A stretch of DNA of 64,000 nucleotides from Aeromicrobium phragmitis (lineage in GTDB: Bacteria > Actinomycetota > Actinomycetes > Propionibacteriales > Nocardioidaceae): NCBI RefSeq assembly GCF_003674095.1, contig NZ_RDBF01000005.1, forward strand, positions 62,001 to 126,000, written 5' to 3'. The notes beneath the pieces were generated by a model, which made no database searches, was not told the origin of the DNA, and saw only the letters and a list, made by a program, of their open reading frames with translations. This document shows, piece by piece, positions 53,829-61,973 of the stretch. The position numbers and the translations under genes are program-made. Each line of letters opens with the position of its first letter. Position 1 is the first letter of the stretch.

Positions 53829-54771
53829 GCCTGGCCATGTCGGCCGCCCCGATCAGACCGGCATCCGGGCCCAGGTGCGCGCCGACGATGCGGGCTTCGG
53901 CGCGGTAGCCACGGCCGGTCAAGGTGCGCGCGAAGGCGGCCCGGGCCGGGCTCAGCAACAACTCCCCGTTCTCGCTCACGCCGCCGCCGATGACGAACAG
54001 CCCCGGGTCGACCGCCGCCGCCACGTTGGCGAGTCCCACGCCGAGCCAGTCGCCCACGTCGCTGACCCACCCCCGCGCTACGTCGTGACCCGCGAGGGCG
54101 TGGCGGCCGACGGAGGAACCGTCGATCCGTTCCATGTCGCCGCCGGCCTCGGCGAGCAGCTTCCGCCCGAATTCGCTCCCTTCGAGCGCCGCGGCCCGGG
54201 CGCGCCGCTGCAAGACCCGGCCGCTCGCGTACTGCTCCCAGCAGCCGACGTTGCCGCATTCGCACGGCAGCCCGTCGGGAACCACGCGCATGTGGCCGAA
54301 CTCCCCGGCGATTCCGAAGTGCCCGCGGTAGGGCTGGCCGTCGATGACGATGGCCCCGCCGATCCCGGTGCCGAGCGTGACCATCACCAGGTCGGGTTCG
54401 TTCTGCGCCGCCCCGAAGCGCCACTCGGCCCAGCCGCCGGCGTTGGCGTCGTTGTCCACGAGCACGGGAAGCCGCGTGCGCCGCGCCACGGCGTCGCGCA
54501 ACGGCTCGTGGCGCCAGGCCAGGTGGGGAGAGAACAACACGGTGGACTGGGACACGTCGACGTACCCGGCCGCGCCGATCCCGATGGCCCGCACCGTGTA
54601 CTCCGCGCGGAACTGCGTGGTCACGTCGGCGATCGCATCGACGATCGCGACGGGGTCCGTCGTGGGCGTCTCGCGCCGCGCCCTGGCGATCACGCGGCCG
54701 TCCTCGTCGACGACGCCGGCCGCGATCTTGGTGCCGCCGATGTCGATACCGACGGCGAGTCGTTCAGCCAT
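53728..54771 (-). CDS. ROK-family sugar kinase, probable glucokinase
   Basis: 347 residues. ATP-binding LAVGIDIGGTKIAAGVVDED (about 5-24), catalytic Asp in PVLVDNDANAGGWAEW (about 105), and the ROK zinc site GHMRVVPDGLPCECGNVGCW (about 160-179) with its Cys cluster. It most likely phosphorylates glucose. The core ends near GLIGAADMARL (about 315); the remaining 30 residues are an Arg/Ala/Pro-rich tail (LANPGARARARAGARPARP) encoded where the frame runs antisense into the neighbour, suggesting loss of an earlier stop codon. Confidence 0.9.
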   Translation of the reverse strand: MAERLAVGIDIGGTKIAAGVVDEDGRVIARARRETPTTDPVAIVDAIADVTTQFRAEYTVRAIGIGAAGYVDVSQSTVLFSPHLAWRHEPLRDAVARRTRLPVLVDNDANAGGWAEWRFGAAQNEPDLVMVTLGTGIGGAIVIDGQPYRGHFGIAGEFGHMRVVPDGLPCECGNVGCWEQYASGRVLQRRARAAALEGSEFGRKLLAEAGGDMERIDGSSVGRHALAGHDVARGWVSDVGDWLGVGLANVAAAVDPGLFVIGGGVSENGELLLSPARAAFARTLTGRGYRAEARIVGAHLGPDAGLIGAADMARLTARRRRLANPGARARARAGARPARPPRRPRRA

Positions 54772-54791
54772 GCTTCTCCCCCGTTCCTCGC

Positions 54792-55235
54792 TCAGGCGTC
54801 ACCGGTCTCGACCCGCTTCTTCAGCCCCTTGAGCGCAGTGTCCACGATGACCTTCTCCGCCTTGCGCTTGAGCATGCCCAGCAGCGGCACCGAGACGTCG
54901 ACACGCAACTGGTACGTCACCCGAGTGGTGTTCTCGTCCAGCCGGTCGAGCCGGTAGGCGCCGTCCATCGCGGTGAGCATGGACGCGTCGCCCACCAGAT
55001 TCCACGACACCGCGTCGTCGCCCTCCCAGCGGTAGCCCAAGGTGAACTCGTCGCGGATGGGCGGGGCGGCGAGCAGGAAGCGTACCCGTTCGGCGCGTCC
55101 GTTCTCACCGGCCTCGAGCACGGTGACCTCCTGCATGCCGGTCGCCCACGAGGGATAGGACGCGAAGTCGGCGATCACCGCCATGACGGTGGGCGCGGGC
55201 GCGGCGATCACGATGTCGCTCTCGGTGCGCGCCAT
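54792..55235 (-). CDS. SRPBCC (polyketide cyclase-like) family protein
   Basis: 147 residues from the ATG at 55235, which has AAGGAGGG seven bases upstream; the open frame to 55556 crosses the divergent ligase gene. The START-like fold begins SDIVIAAPAPTVMAVIADFA and continues through YPSWATGMQEVTVLE and VSWNLVGDASMLTAMDGAYR. The C-terminal helix (LLGMLKRKAEKVIVDTALKG) closes the ligand pocket. The ligand is unknown; hydrophobic molecules such as lipids are typical. It lies divergent to a fatty-acyl-CoA ligase, as a homologue does in mycobacteria. Confidence 0.87.
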   Translation of the reverse strand: MARTESDIVIAAPAPTVMAVIADFASYPSWATGMQEVTVLEAGENGRAERVRFLLAAPPIRDEFTLGYRWEGDDAVSWNLVGDASMLTAMDGAYRLDRLDENTTRVTYQLRVDVSVPLLGMLKRKAEKVIVDTALKGLKKRVETGDA

Positions 55236-55338
55236 CGGTCCCTCCTTCGTCGACGTGCAGGACCGGCGGTCCCGATCACGCCACAGCCTAGCCACCGCCA
55301 CCGTCCTCAGCCGATCCACGGGAGTAGGGTGGTGGGCT

Positions 55339-57075
55339 GTGAGCACTCCCGCGACGACGCGCGATCTCGGTAACCTCTCGCTCGATCTGCTGGACCGACT
55401 TCGCACCGCCCCGGACGCCGTGGCGCTGCGTCGACGCGTCGACGGCTCGTGGCAGGACGTCACGGTTCGCGAGTTCCACGCGCAGGTCGTGGCCGCCGCC
55501 AAGGGTCTCATCGCCGAGGGAGTCGAAGCCGGCGGCAGGGTCGCGTTGCTGGCCAAGACCCGCTACGAGTGGACCGTCCTCGACTACGCCATCTGGTGGG
55601 CCGGCGCGATCACCGTGCCGATCTACGAGACGTCCTCCGCCGCCCAGATCGCCTGGATCCTGTCGGACTCGGGCGCCACTCACGTCTTCGTCGAGACCGA
55701 CGAGCACCGCGAGCGGGTCGAGCAGTCGCGCGAGGACGCTCCGCAGGTCGAGCAGGTGCGTCTGCTCGACGACGTCCTGACGACGCTGGCCGACGCGGGA
55801 GCCGACGTGACGGACGAGCTCGTCGACCAGCGGCTCGCCACGCTCACCCCCGACTCCATCGCCACCCTCATCTACACCTCCGGCACCACCGGGCGGCCCA
55901 AGGGCTGCGAGCTGACGCACGGCAACTTCCGCGCCGAGCTCGGCGGCGCTCTGTCGAGTCTGCCGCAGATGTTCGCGCAGCCCGGCGCCTCGACCCTCCT
56001 CTTCCTCCCCCTCGCGCACGTCTTCGCCCGGATCATTCAGATCGGCGCGATCCGCGCCGGGGCGGTGCTCGGCCACACGGCCGACATCCCCGATCTCGTC
56101 GAGCACCTCGGTGAGTTCGAGCCCACCTTCATCCTCGCGGTGCCACGGGTCTTCGAGAAGGTGTTCAACTCCGCGAGCAGCAAGGCGTACGCGGAGGGCA
56201 AGGGCAAGATCTTCGACCGCGCCGCCCAGACCGCCATCGCCTACAGCCGGGCGACCGAGGACGGCGCCCGCGCGGGTCTGTGGCTCCGTGCCCGGCACGC
56301 GTTGTTCGACAAGCTCGTCTACCGCAAACTCCGCGACGCCCTGGGCGGCCGAGCCGAGTACGCCATCTCCGGCGGCGCACCGCTCGGCGCCCGGCTCGGG
56401 CACTTCTACCGCGGCATCGGGGTCACCGTGCTCGAGGGCTACGGCCTGACCGAGAGCACCGCAGCCCTGGCCGTCAACCGCGTCGACCGCCAGCGGATGG
56501 GCACCGTGGGCGTCCCCTTCCCCGACACCGAGGTCAAGGTGGCCGACGACGGTGAGCTGTTGTTCCGCGGGCCCCAGGTCTTCCGCGGCTACTGGCGCAA
56601 CCCGGAGGCCACTGCCGCGGTGCTCGAGGCCGACGGCTGGTTCCACACCGGCGACGTGGGCGAGATCGACGAGGACGGCTTCATCAAGATCACCGGTCGC
56701 AAGAAGGAGATCATCGTGACCGCGGGCGGCAAGAACGTGTCGCCGAGCATCCTCGAGGACCGCGTCCGAGCCCATCCCTACGTGAGCCAGTGTCTCGTCG
56801 TGGGTGACGGCAAGCCGTTCATCGCCGCACTCGTCACGATCGACCGAGAGCACTGGACCGGCGACCTCGACGACCCGGCGCTCGACGAGGCGGTCCAGGC
56901 GGCCGTCGACGAGGCGAACGCCCAGGTCTCACGCGCCGAGTCCATCCGCAAGTTCATCGTGCTGGACGAGGACTGGACCGAGGAGAACGGGTACCTGACG
57001 CCGTCGTTCAAGGTCAAGCGGCACGCGGTGCTGCGCGACCTTCACGACACCGTCGAGGCGTTGTACGTCAGGTAG
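55339..57075 (+). CDS. Long-chain fatty acid-CoA ligase (FadD15-like)
   Basis: 578 residues from the GTG at 55339 (VSTPATTRDLGNLSLDL). ANL-superfamily motifs: LIYTSGTTGRPKGCELTHGN (about 177-196), YGLTESTAALAVNR (about 370), HTGDVGEIDEDGFIKITGRK (about 436-455) and GGKNVSPSILED, with the catalytic Lys in LTPSFKVKR near the end. It activates fatty acids as AMP then CoA esters on the cytoplasmic side of the membrane. The last 34 nt overlap the convergent peptidase gene. Confidence 0.93.
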   Translation: MSTPATTRDLGNLSLDLLDRLRTAPDAVALRRRVDGSWQDVTVREFHAQVVAAAKGLIAEGVEAGGRVALLAKTRYEWTVLDYAIWWAGAITVPIYETSSAAQIAWILSDSGATHVFVETDEHRERVEQSREDAPQVEQVRLLDDVLTTLADAGADVTDELVDQRLATLTPDSIATLIYTSGTTGRPKGCELTHGNFRAELGGALSSLPQMFAQPGASTLLFLPLAHVFARIIQIGAIRAGAVLGHTADIPDLVEHLGEFEPTFILAVPRVFEKVFNSASSKAYAEGKGKIFDRAAQTAIAYSRATEDGARAGLWLRARHALFDKLVYRKLRDALGGRAEYAISGGAPLGARLGHFYRGIGVTVLEGYGLTESTAALAVNRVDRQRMGTVGVPFPDTEVKVADDGELLFRGPQVFRGYWRNPEATAAVLEADGWFHTGDVGEIDEDGFIKITGRKKEIIVTAGGKNVSPSILEDRVRAHPYVSQCLVVGDGKPFIAALVTIDREHWTGDLDDPALDEAVQAAVDEANAQVSRAESIRKFIVLDEDWTEENGYLTPSFKVKRHAVLRDLHDTVEALYVR

Positions 57076-58310
57076 TCGCGCCACTGGGCCGCGACGGTCG
57101 CCAGATCGGTTCCCATCGTCTCGCGTAGCGCCGCGTCGATGCTCACGGCTTCGCCGCCGGTCACCCGACCGTAGAACTCGGTGACCGCCTCGAAGCCGTG
57201 CTGCTCCACGAGCATGCGGATGGCGAGCCACGCCGACTCGTACACCGCGGTGACCCGGGCGGCGTCCGCGAAGTCCGCACGTGTCGGGAGCCGCTCGGGC
57301 GGGCCCTCGGCCCGGACCTCGCCGAGGATGCGGGCAGCGCTCTCCTCCAGGCCCGCGTCGTCCTCGCGCAGCGCGACCCAGTCGGCGAATCCTTCCACGA
57401 CCCACATCGTGTCCTCCGTGGGCGAGCCGACGACCGAGGTCAGCTGATGCACGGCCTCGTGGGTCATGACGATCTGCCGGGCACGAGAGTCCATCGGCGC
57501 GAAGACGGTGGGATTGAGCGCGATGACCGCCGCCGCGTCCGAGCCGGCGTCGAGGCGCGTGGTGACCGCGGCGATCGCGGCGGCCTCGTCGGGGGCACGA
57601 CCGACGAGGCGGGCCAGGAGCCGGGTGCTGGCCGGGGCCACCACGACGACGCGATCGGCGACGTCGGGACCGAGCGCCGCTGCGACGTCGGCTGCGGCCC
57701 GGTCGGCGAGGCCGACGACGCCGTCGGTGGGCGCGCCGTCGCCGACGCGCACGACGGTGCTGGAATCGCCGTTCTCGACCGTGACGGGACCGGCGAGCCA
57801 CAGCGGTAACGGGTCGTCCTCGTGGGGTTCGGCACCGGCGAGCACGAAGCGCTCGCCGTCGTAGGAGAACCGGAGCACCACGGTGCTGCGACGCTCCCCG
57901 GCCGGGAGCACCGTGCCGTCCGCGGCCCAGGCGACCCGGGTCGTGACGGTGGTGGTGCCGTCGTCGCGCGAGGGCGCCTGTCCACCGTCGAGGTAGCGAA
58001 GGGTCAACGATGCGGTCCCGACCGTGCGCAGCGCGTCGGACACCGTCTGCGCGACGTTCCCCGATCCGGCGGCCTCGACGAACGACCCGGTCGCGGCGGT
58101 CTCGCTCATCGCCGCCAGCTGCTGGTCGATCCGCCGGACGGCGTCGGAGGGAAACACGACACTCGCGGCCCCCGGATCGCCGGTGCGCCAGGGCTGCTGC
58201 CACAGCAGCAGGGCGCCGCCGACGACCACGAGGGCCGCGAGCGCGAGAAGATTGGCCCGCAGCGTCGACCGCGGGCGCGAGGCGTCAGGGTCAGCCGACG
58301 CGCGAGGCAA
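57042..58310 (-). CDS. Predicted membrane-anchored zinc peptidase (HEXXH plus Glu)
   Basis: 422 residues: a polar N-terminus, one membrane helix (about 20-40, LLALAALVVVGGALLLWQQP), then a secreted part. QIVMTHEAVHQLTSVVG (about residue 287) carries HEAVH, and VVEGFADWVALRE about 20 residues on supplies the Glu expected of gluzincin peptidases (peptidase MA-like). The region before it (about 75-260) may be an NTF2- or propeptide-like domain. Its start overlaps the NlpC/P60 stop by 20 nt, so both are made from the riboswitch-controlled transcript. Substrate unknown; a wall-associated protein is plausible. Confidence 0.78.
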   Translation of the reverse strand: MPRASADPDASRPRSTLRANLLALAALVVVGGALLLWQQPWRTGDPGAASVVFPSDAVRRIDQQLAAMSETAATGSFVEAAGSGNVAQTVSDALRTVGTASLTLRYLDGGQAPSRDDGTTTVTTRVAWAADGTVLPAGERRSTVVLRFSYDGERFVLAGAEPHEDDPLPLWLAGPVTVENGDSSTVVRVGDGAPTDGVVGLADRAAADVAAALGPDVADRVVVVAPASTRLLARLVGRAPDEAAAIAAVTTRLDAGSDAAAVIALNPTVFAPMDSRARQIVMTHEAVHQLTSVVGSPTEDTMWVVEGFADWVALREDDAGLEESAARILGEVRAEGPPERLPTRADFADAARVTAVYESAWLAIRMLVEQHGFEAVTEFYGRVTGGEAVSIDAALRETMGTDLATVAAQWRDYLTYNASTVS

Positions 58311-59268
58311 CCGAGAAGCCGCTCAAGCCGACGATCTCGACCGTCTTACCCGGGCGGGGGGCGTGGATGACCTGGCCGTTGCCGATGTACATGCCGATGT
58401 GCGACATGCTCGAGTAGGCCACGAGGTCTCCGGGCTGCACCTCGCTGATCGGGATGCGGGTCCCGGCGTTGACCTGGGGACCGACGACGCGCGGCAGCGA
58501 GACGCCGGCCGCAGCCCACGCGGCCTGAGTCAGACCGGAGCAGTCCCACGAGTCGGGGCCGGTGCCGCCGTACGCGTAGGGATCGCCCAGCTGGCCGAGA
58601 GCGAAGTTGATGGCGGCCTGAGCGTTACCGCTGGCCGGCGGGGTGTCGACGGGCGCCTGGGTGTTGCCCGCAGCGGTGAGCTCTTCGCGCTGCGGCGCTT
58701 CCAAGCGCTCCAGGTCGGCCTGCGCGCGCTCGTAGTTGGCCTCGACCTCGGCCTTCTTCGCCTCGGCCTCGGCCACAGCGGCATCGAGGCTCTTGCGGTG
58801 CTCGGCGAGCTTCTTCTGGCGGTTCTTCAGCTCACGGCTCGTGTCGCCGAAGGCGTCGAGCGCCTCGGCGCGCGACGTGTTCAGCGCGTCGACGGCGCTG
58901 AGGCCGTCGAGGAAGACCTGGGCATCCTTGCTCGCCAGCAGGTTGACGGTCGGGCCGAGCGGAGCGTCGAGATGCTGCTGCACGATCGCCGACTCGAGCT
59001 CGGCGCGCTGGGCCTCGTACTCTTCCTGCACGCTGGCGATCTCGGCGGTGAGCTCGTCGATGCGCTTGGTGAGGGTCTCCTGCTCCTCAGCGAGCTGGTT
59101 GACCTCCTCGTTAGCCGCCTCGGCGGCATGGAACGCGCGCTCGACGTCGGCAGGGGTGACCTGCGGATCGGCGTGCGCGGACGAGAGGGACAGCACTGCG
59201 GCGAGTGCGAGGGACGTGGAACCCACGGCGATCGCTCGCAAGGGCGCGACTCGGTGCGTTCGCGGCAC
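58291..59268 (-). CDS. Secreted NlpC/P60 peptidoglycan endopeptidase (RipA/RipB-like)
   Basis: 325 residues from the GTG at 59268, with AGGAG eight bases upstream. A signal peptide (about 1-34, cleavage near SSAHADP) precedes a long coiled coil (about 45-190) and the NlpC/P60 domain (about 210-325). Catalytic Cys is in DSWDCSGLTQAAWAAAG (about 240), His in YSSMSHIGMYIGNGQVIH (about 290), with a second His following. It cleaves DAP-containing stem peptides to separate daughter cells; the coiled coil usually keeps the enzyme inactive. A c-di-AMP riboswitch lies in its leader. Confidence 0.95.
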   Translation of the reverse strand: MPRTHRVAPLRAIAVGSTSLALAAVLSLSSAHADPQVTPADVERAFHAAEAANEEVNQLAEEQETLTKRIDELTAEIASVQEEYEAQRAELESAIVQQHLDAPLGPTVNLLASKDAQVFLDGLSAVDALNTSRAEALDAFGDTSRELKNRQKKLAEHRKSLDAAVAEAEAKKAEVEANYERAQADLERLEAPQREELTAAGNTQAPVDTPPASGNAQAAINFALGQLGDPYAYGGTGPDSWDCSGLTQAAWAAAGVSLPRVVGPQVNAGTRIPISEVQPGDLVAYSSMSHIGMYIGNGQVIHAPRPGKTVEIVGLSGFSVASRVG

Positions 59269-59289
59269 GGATCATCTCCTGCAATCCTC

Positions 59290-59418
59290 GACGCCTACCG
59301 GGTGAGCTGACGGGTTCGGGCTCAAGGCTGCCCTACGGTCAGACACCAAGCCTGACCGATTCACCCCAAAGTGGTGGTTCCCCGGTTCGCCCGAAGGCAA
59401 TTCGGCGGTGGCAGCGTC
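59290..59418 (-). ncRNA. Cyclic di-AMP riboswitch (ydaO-yuaA class)
   Basis: On the minus strand the leader holds CGAACCGGGGAACCACCA, then GGGGTGAATCGGTC, then GAGCCCGAACCCGTCAGC and ACCCGGTAGGCGTC, the ordered conserved blocks of the ydaO class. The closing stem pairs 59410-59418 with 59290-59299 (nine pairs, one bulged G). The aptamer ends 22 nt before the NlpC/P60 start, so the Shine-Dalgarno sequence is close to the closing stem. In actinobacteria this class typically controls wall hydrolase genes, switching them off when c-di-AMP is bound. Confidence 0.9.
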
Positions 59419-59534
59419 CCGACCGGTCGGCCGAGGTCTCCGCTGACACAAGACCCCACTGTAGGCACCCGCCCGGGGGCGGATCAACTCGCCCCGCTGT
59501 TAGCTGGACGACGTTTTTGCCGCGTGCTGCTCGG

Positions 59535-59843
59535 TCAGGCCCCCGCCGGGTCCGGGGGCGACGACGGCGTGACGGTCACGAGCCGCAGGGGCGGGACGAG
59601 TCCGGAGCCGGCGAGCGCGTCGAGCGCAGCGCGCTCCTCCTCGTCGATCTGCACCGGATCGTGCACCGGTGGCCCGAGCAGGACGCTGACGACGCAGTCG
59701 GCGCACGCGCCGGGGCTGCGGACGACGCAACGGTCACAGTCGACGACGAGACTCTCGGTGTCGTGGTCGCCCGGCCGTCCAGGAGGCGTCGCGGCGAAGT
59801 TGTGCTGGTTCATGGAGGTGACGCTACGGACGGTCACTGACAT
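59535..59843 (-). CDS. Small Cys-motif protein, function unknown
   Basis: 102 residues from ATG 59843, or 92 from ATG 59813; neither has a strong ribosome-binding site. The middle contains VVDCDRCVVRSPGACADCVV, four Cys in a CxxC-x8-CxxC arrangement that could bind zinc, followed by VLLGPPVHDP and a leucine-rich helix (EEERAALDALAGSGLVPPL). Similar short proteins occur beside the DEDDh exonuclease gene in other actinobacteria (memory, not checked). It is divergent from that gene and 117 nt upstream of the riboswitch. Confidence 0.65.
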   Translation of the reverse strand: MSVTVRSVTSMNQHNFAATPPGRPGDHDTESLVVDCDRCVVRSPGACADCVVSVLLGPPVHDPVQIDEEERAALDALAGSGLVPPLRLVTVTPSSPPDPAGA

Positions 59844-59900
59844 TTCCGGCGAGTCGCGTCATCCGCCGCGCCACCGGCCGTCCGGAGCCCGGAACTGACA

Positions 59901-61607
59901 GTGGGTCCGCCTAGCGTGTCCGCCGTGGTGATCCAACCGACCTTCGACGACCTCGGCCGTCCGCTCCTGGACACGACGTTCTGCGTCGTCGACCTCGAGA
60001 CCACCGGCGGCTCGCCGGCGAAGGGGTCCAAGATCACCGAGGTCGGCGCCGTCAAGATCCGCGGCGGCGAGGTGCTCGGCGAGTTCCAGACGCTGGTCAA
60101 TCCCGACGAGTCCATCCCCGCGTTCATCACCGTGCTGACCGGGATCAGCGACCAGATGGTCATCGACGCTCCCCGGATCGACGAGGTGCTGCCGAGCTTT
60201 CTGGAGTTCGCGCACGGCTGCGTGCTCGTCGCGCACAACGCGCCCTTCGACACCGGCTTCCTGCGACACGCGGCCGGCGAACTGGGTCTCCCCTGGCCGC
60301 GCTTCGAGGTCCTCGACACCGCGGTCCTCGCCCGGCGGGCCCTCCTGCGCGACGAGGTGCCCAACGTCAAGCTCGCCACTCTCGCGGCGAAGTTCTCCGA
60401 GGTCACGCCGGACCACCGCGCGCTCACCGATGCCCGGGCCACCGTCGACGTGCTGCACGCCCTCTTCGAACGGCTCGGCTCGCTCGGGGTCACCACGTTC
60501 GAAGAGGTCCGCGACTTCACCGCGTCGGTCTCCCCTGCCCAGCGCGCCAAGCGTCACCTCGCCGACCACATCCCCGACGCTCCGGGGGTCTACCTGTTCC
60601 GGCGCAGCGACGGGGAGGTCCTCTACGTCGGCACGTCCCGGTCCTTGCGACGCCGCGTCCGCTCGTACTTCACCCGCGCCGAGACACGATCGCGCATGGG
60701 CGAGATGATCGCGCTCGCCGAGCGCGTCGACCCGGTCGTGTGCGCCACCGCCCTCGAGGCCCAGGTCCGCGAACTCCGGCTCATCGACGCCCACCGACCG
60801 CCGTACAACCGGCGGTCCAAGTTCCCCGACCGCCAGTCCTGGATCAAGCTCACCTCCGAGCCGTGGCCGCGACTGTCCATCGTGACGCGCGTCCTCGATG
60901 ACGGCGCGGACTACATCGGACCCTTCCGCCGCGCGGCCGCCGAGTCCGCGGTGGCCGCGCTGCACGAGTCTTTTCGCGTGCGTCAGTGCACCACGCGCTT
61001 CGGCAAGGTCCCCCGCCGATCGCCCTGCGCCCTGGCCGAGCTCGGTCGCTGCCTCTCGCCGTGCGACGGCAGCGTCGACGCCGAGCGCTACGGCGAGGAG
61101 GTCGAGCGCCTCCGCGCCGCCCTGCACGGCGATCCATCAGCACACGTCGTGCGCCATGTCGAGGACAAGATGACCCAGCTGGCATCGGTCGAGCGCTTCG
61201 AGGATGCCGGTGCCTGGCGCGACCGGCTCGCCGCCTTCCTGCGCGGCGCCCGCCGCAGCCAGCGGCTGAATTCCTTGACCGAGCAACCGCACCTCGTCGC
61301 CGCAGCGCCCCACGACGACGGCTGGGAGGTTCACGTCGTGCGCTTCGGCCGGCTTGCCGCCGCCGGGATCCTGCGGCGCGGCACTGCCACCTGGCCGTGG
61401 CTGGAGGCGCTGGTGGCCGGCGCCGAGACGGTCTCACCGGGACGGGGTCCGTGCCCGTCGGGACTCGTCGAGGAGACCGAAGCCATCCTGCGGTGGCTCG
61501 AGCAACCCGGCGTCCGGCTGATCGAGGGCAGTTGGACCTCCCCGCGCTGGAGCACGGCCCGCCATCTCGACCGCTACGAGGTCGACCGCTCTATGCTCGC
61601 TGTGTGA
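59901..61607 (+). CDS. DEDDh exonuclease fused to a UvrC/Cho-like GIY-YIG nuclease
   Basis: 568 residues from GTG 59901; GTG 59928 (VIQPTFDDLGRPLLD) is an equally good start. Exonuclease domain about 20-190: FCVVDLETTGGSP (Exo I), VLVAHNAPFDTGFL (Exo II) and DHRALTDARATVDVL (Exo III with His). GIY-YIG domain about 225-310: DAPGVYLFRRSDGEVLYVG, RSLRRRVRSYF, and the Glu in TALEAQVRELRLIDAHRP. The rest resembles UvrC but lacks its RNase H half. It may take part in DNA repair; the M. tuberculosis relative Rv2191 has this architecture and no settled role. Confidence 0.9.
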   Translation: MGPPSVSAVVIQPTFDDLGRPLLDTTFCVVDLETTGGSPAKGSKITEVGAVKIRGGEVLGEFQTLVNPDESIPAFITVLTGISDQMVIDAPRIDEVLPSFLEFAHGCVLVAHNAPFDTGFLRHAAGELGLPWPRFEVLDTAVLARRALLRDEVPNVKLATLAAKFSEVTPDHRALTDARATVDVLHALFERLGSLGVTTFEEVRDFTASVSPAQRAKRHLADHIPDAPGVYLFRRSDGEVLYVGTSRSLRRRVRSYFTRAETRSRMGEMIALAERVDPVVCATALEAQVRELRLIDAHRPPYNRRSKFPDRQSWIKLTSEPWPRLSIVTRVLDDGADYIGPFRRAAAESAVAALHESFRVRQCTTRFGKVPRRSPCALAELGRCLSPCDGSVDAERYGEEVERLRAALHGDPSAHVVRHVEDKMTQLASVERFEDAGAWRDRLAAFLRGARRSQRLNSLTEQPHLVAAAPHDDGWEVHVVRFGRLAAAGILRRGTATWPWLEALVAGAETVSPGRGPCPSGLVEETEAILRWLEQPGVRLIEGSWTSPRWSTARHLDRYEVDRSMLAV

Positions 61608-61882
61608 TCACCGCGATTGTCTTCATCGAAGCCGAGGTTTCGTCCATCTCCGAGACCGCCGAACAGATCGCCGAGATCCCCGGGGTCAGCGAGGTCTACT
61701 CGGTCACCGGCGACCTGGACCTCATCGCCATGGTGCGCGTGCGCTCGCACGAGGATCTCGCGGAGGTCGTGCCCGACCGCATCAACAAGGTCCCGGGCGT
61801 TCTCAGCACGCACACGCAGATCGCCTTCCGCGCCCTGAGCAAGCACGACCTCGAGGACGCGTTCTCCATCGGCCTCGACTGA
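61604..61882 (+). CDS. Stand-alone Lrp/AsnC ligand-binding (RAM) domain protein
   Basis: 92 residues from the GTG at 61604, which overlaps the exonuclease stop as GTGA. The sequence VITAIVFIEAEVSSISETAE through VYSVTGDLDLIAMVRVRSHE is a complete alpha-beta ligand-binding domain of Lrp/AsnC regulators, with no DNA-binding helix-turn-helix. Such proteins form rings that bind amino acids and may modulate full-length Lrp proteins. Its coupling to a nuclease gene and proximity to trpD are the only context. Confidence 0.88.
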   Translation: MITAIVFIEAEVSSISETAEQIAEIPGVSEVYSVTGDLDLIAMVRVRSHEDLAEVVPDRINKVPGVLSTHTQIAFRALSKHDLEDAFSIGLD

Positions 61883-61924
61883 GGCGACCGCCCCTCCCGT
61901 ACCGATCGCCGCGCCGCGCACTGA

Positions 61925-61966
61925 GCGGTGCGTGGTCGACCTGACGAGACGTTGCGCACGCACCGC
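61925..61966. terminator. Imperfect hairpin between the RAM-domain gene and trpD
   Basis: GCGGTGCGTG (61925-61934) pairs with CACGCACCGC (61957-61966), ten bp around a 22-nt loop; ACTGAG/CTCAG flanks extend it imperfectly. It lies between convergent stops and has no U-run. Confidence 0.5.
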
Positions 61967-61973
61967 CCGTCAC

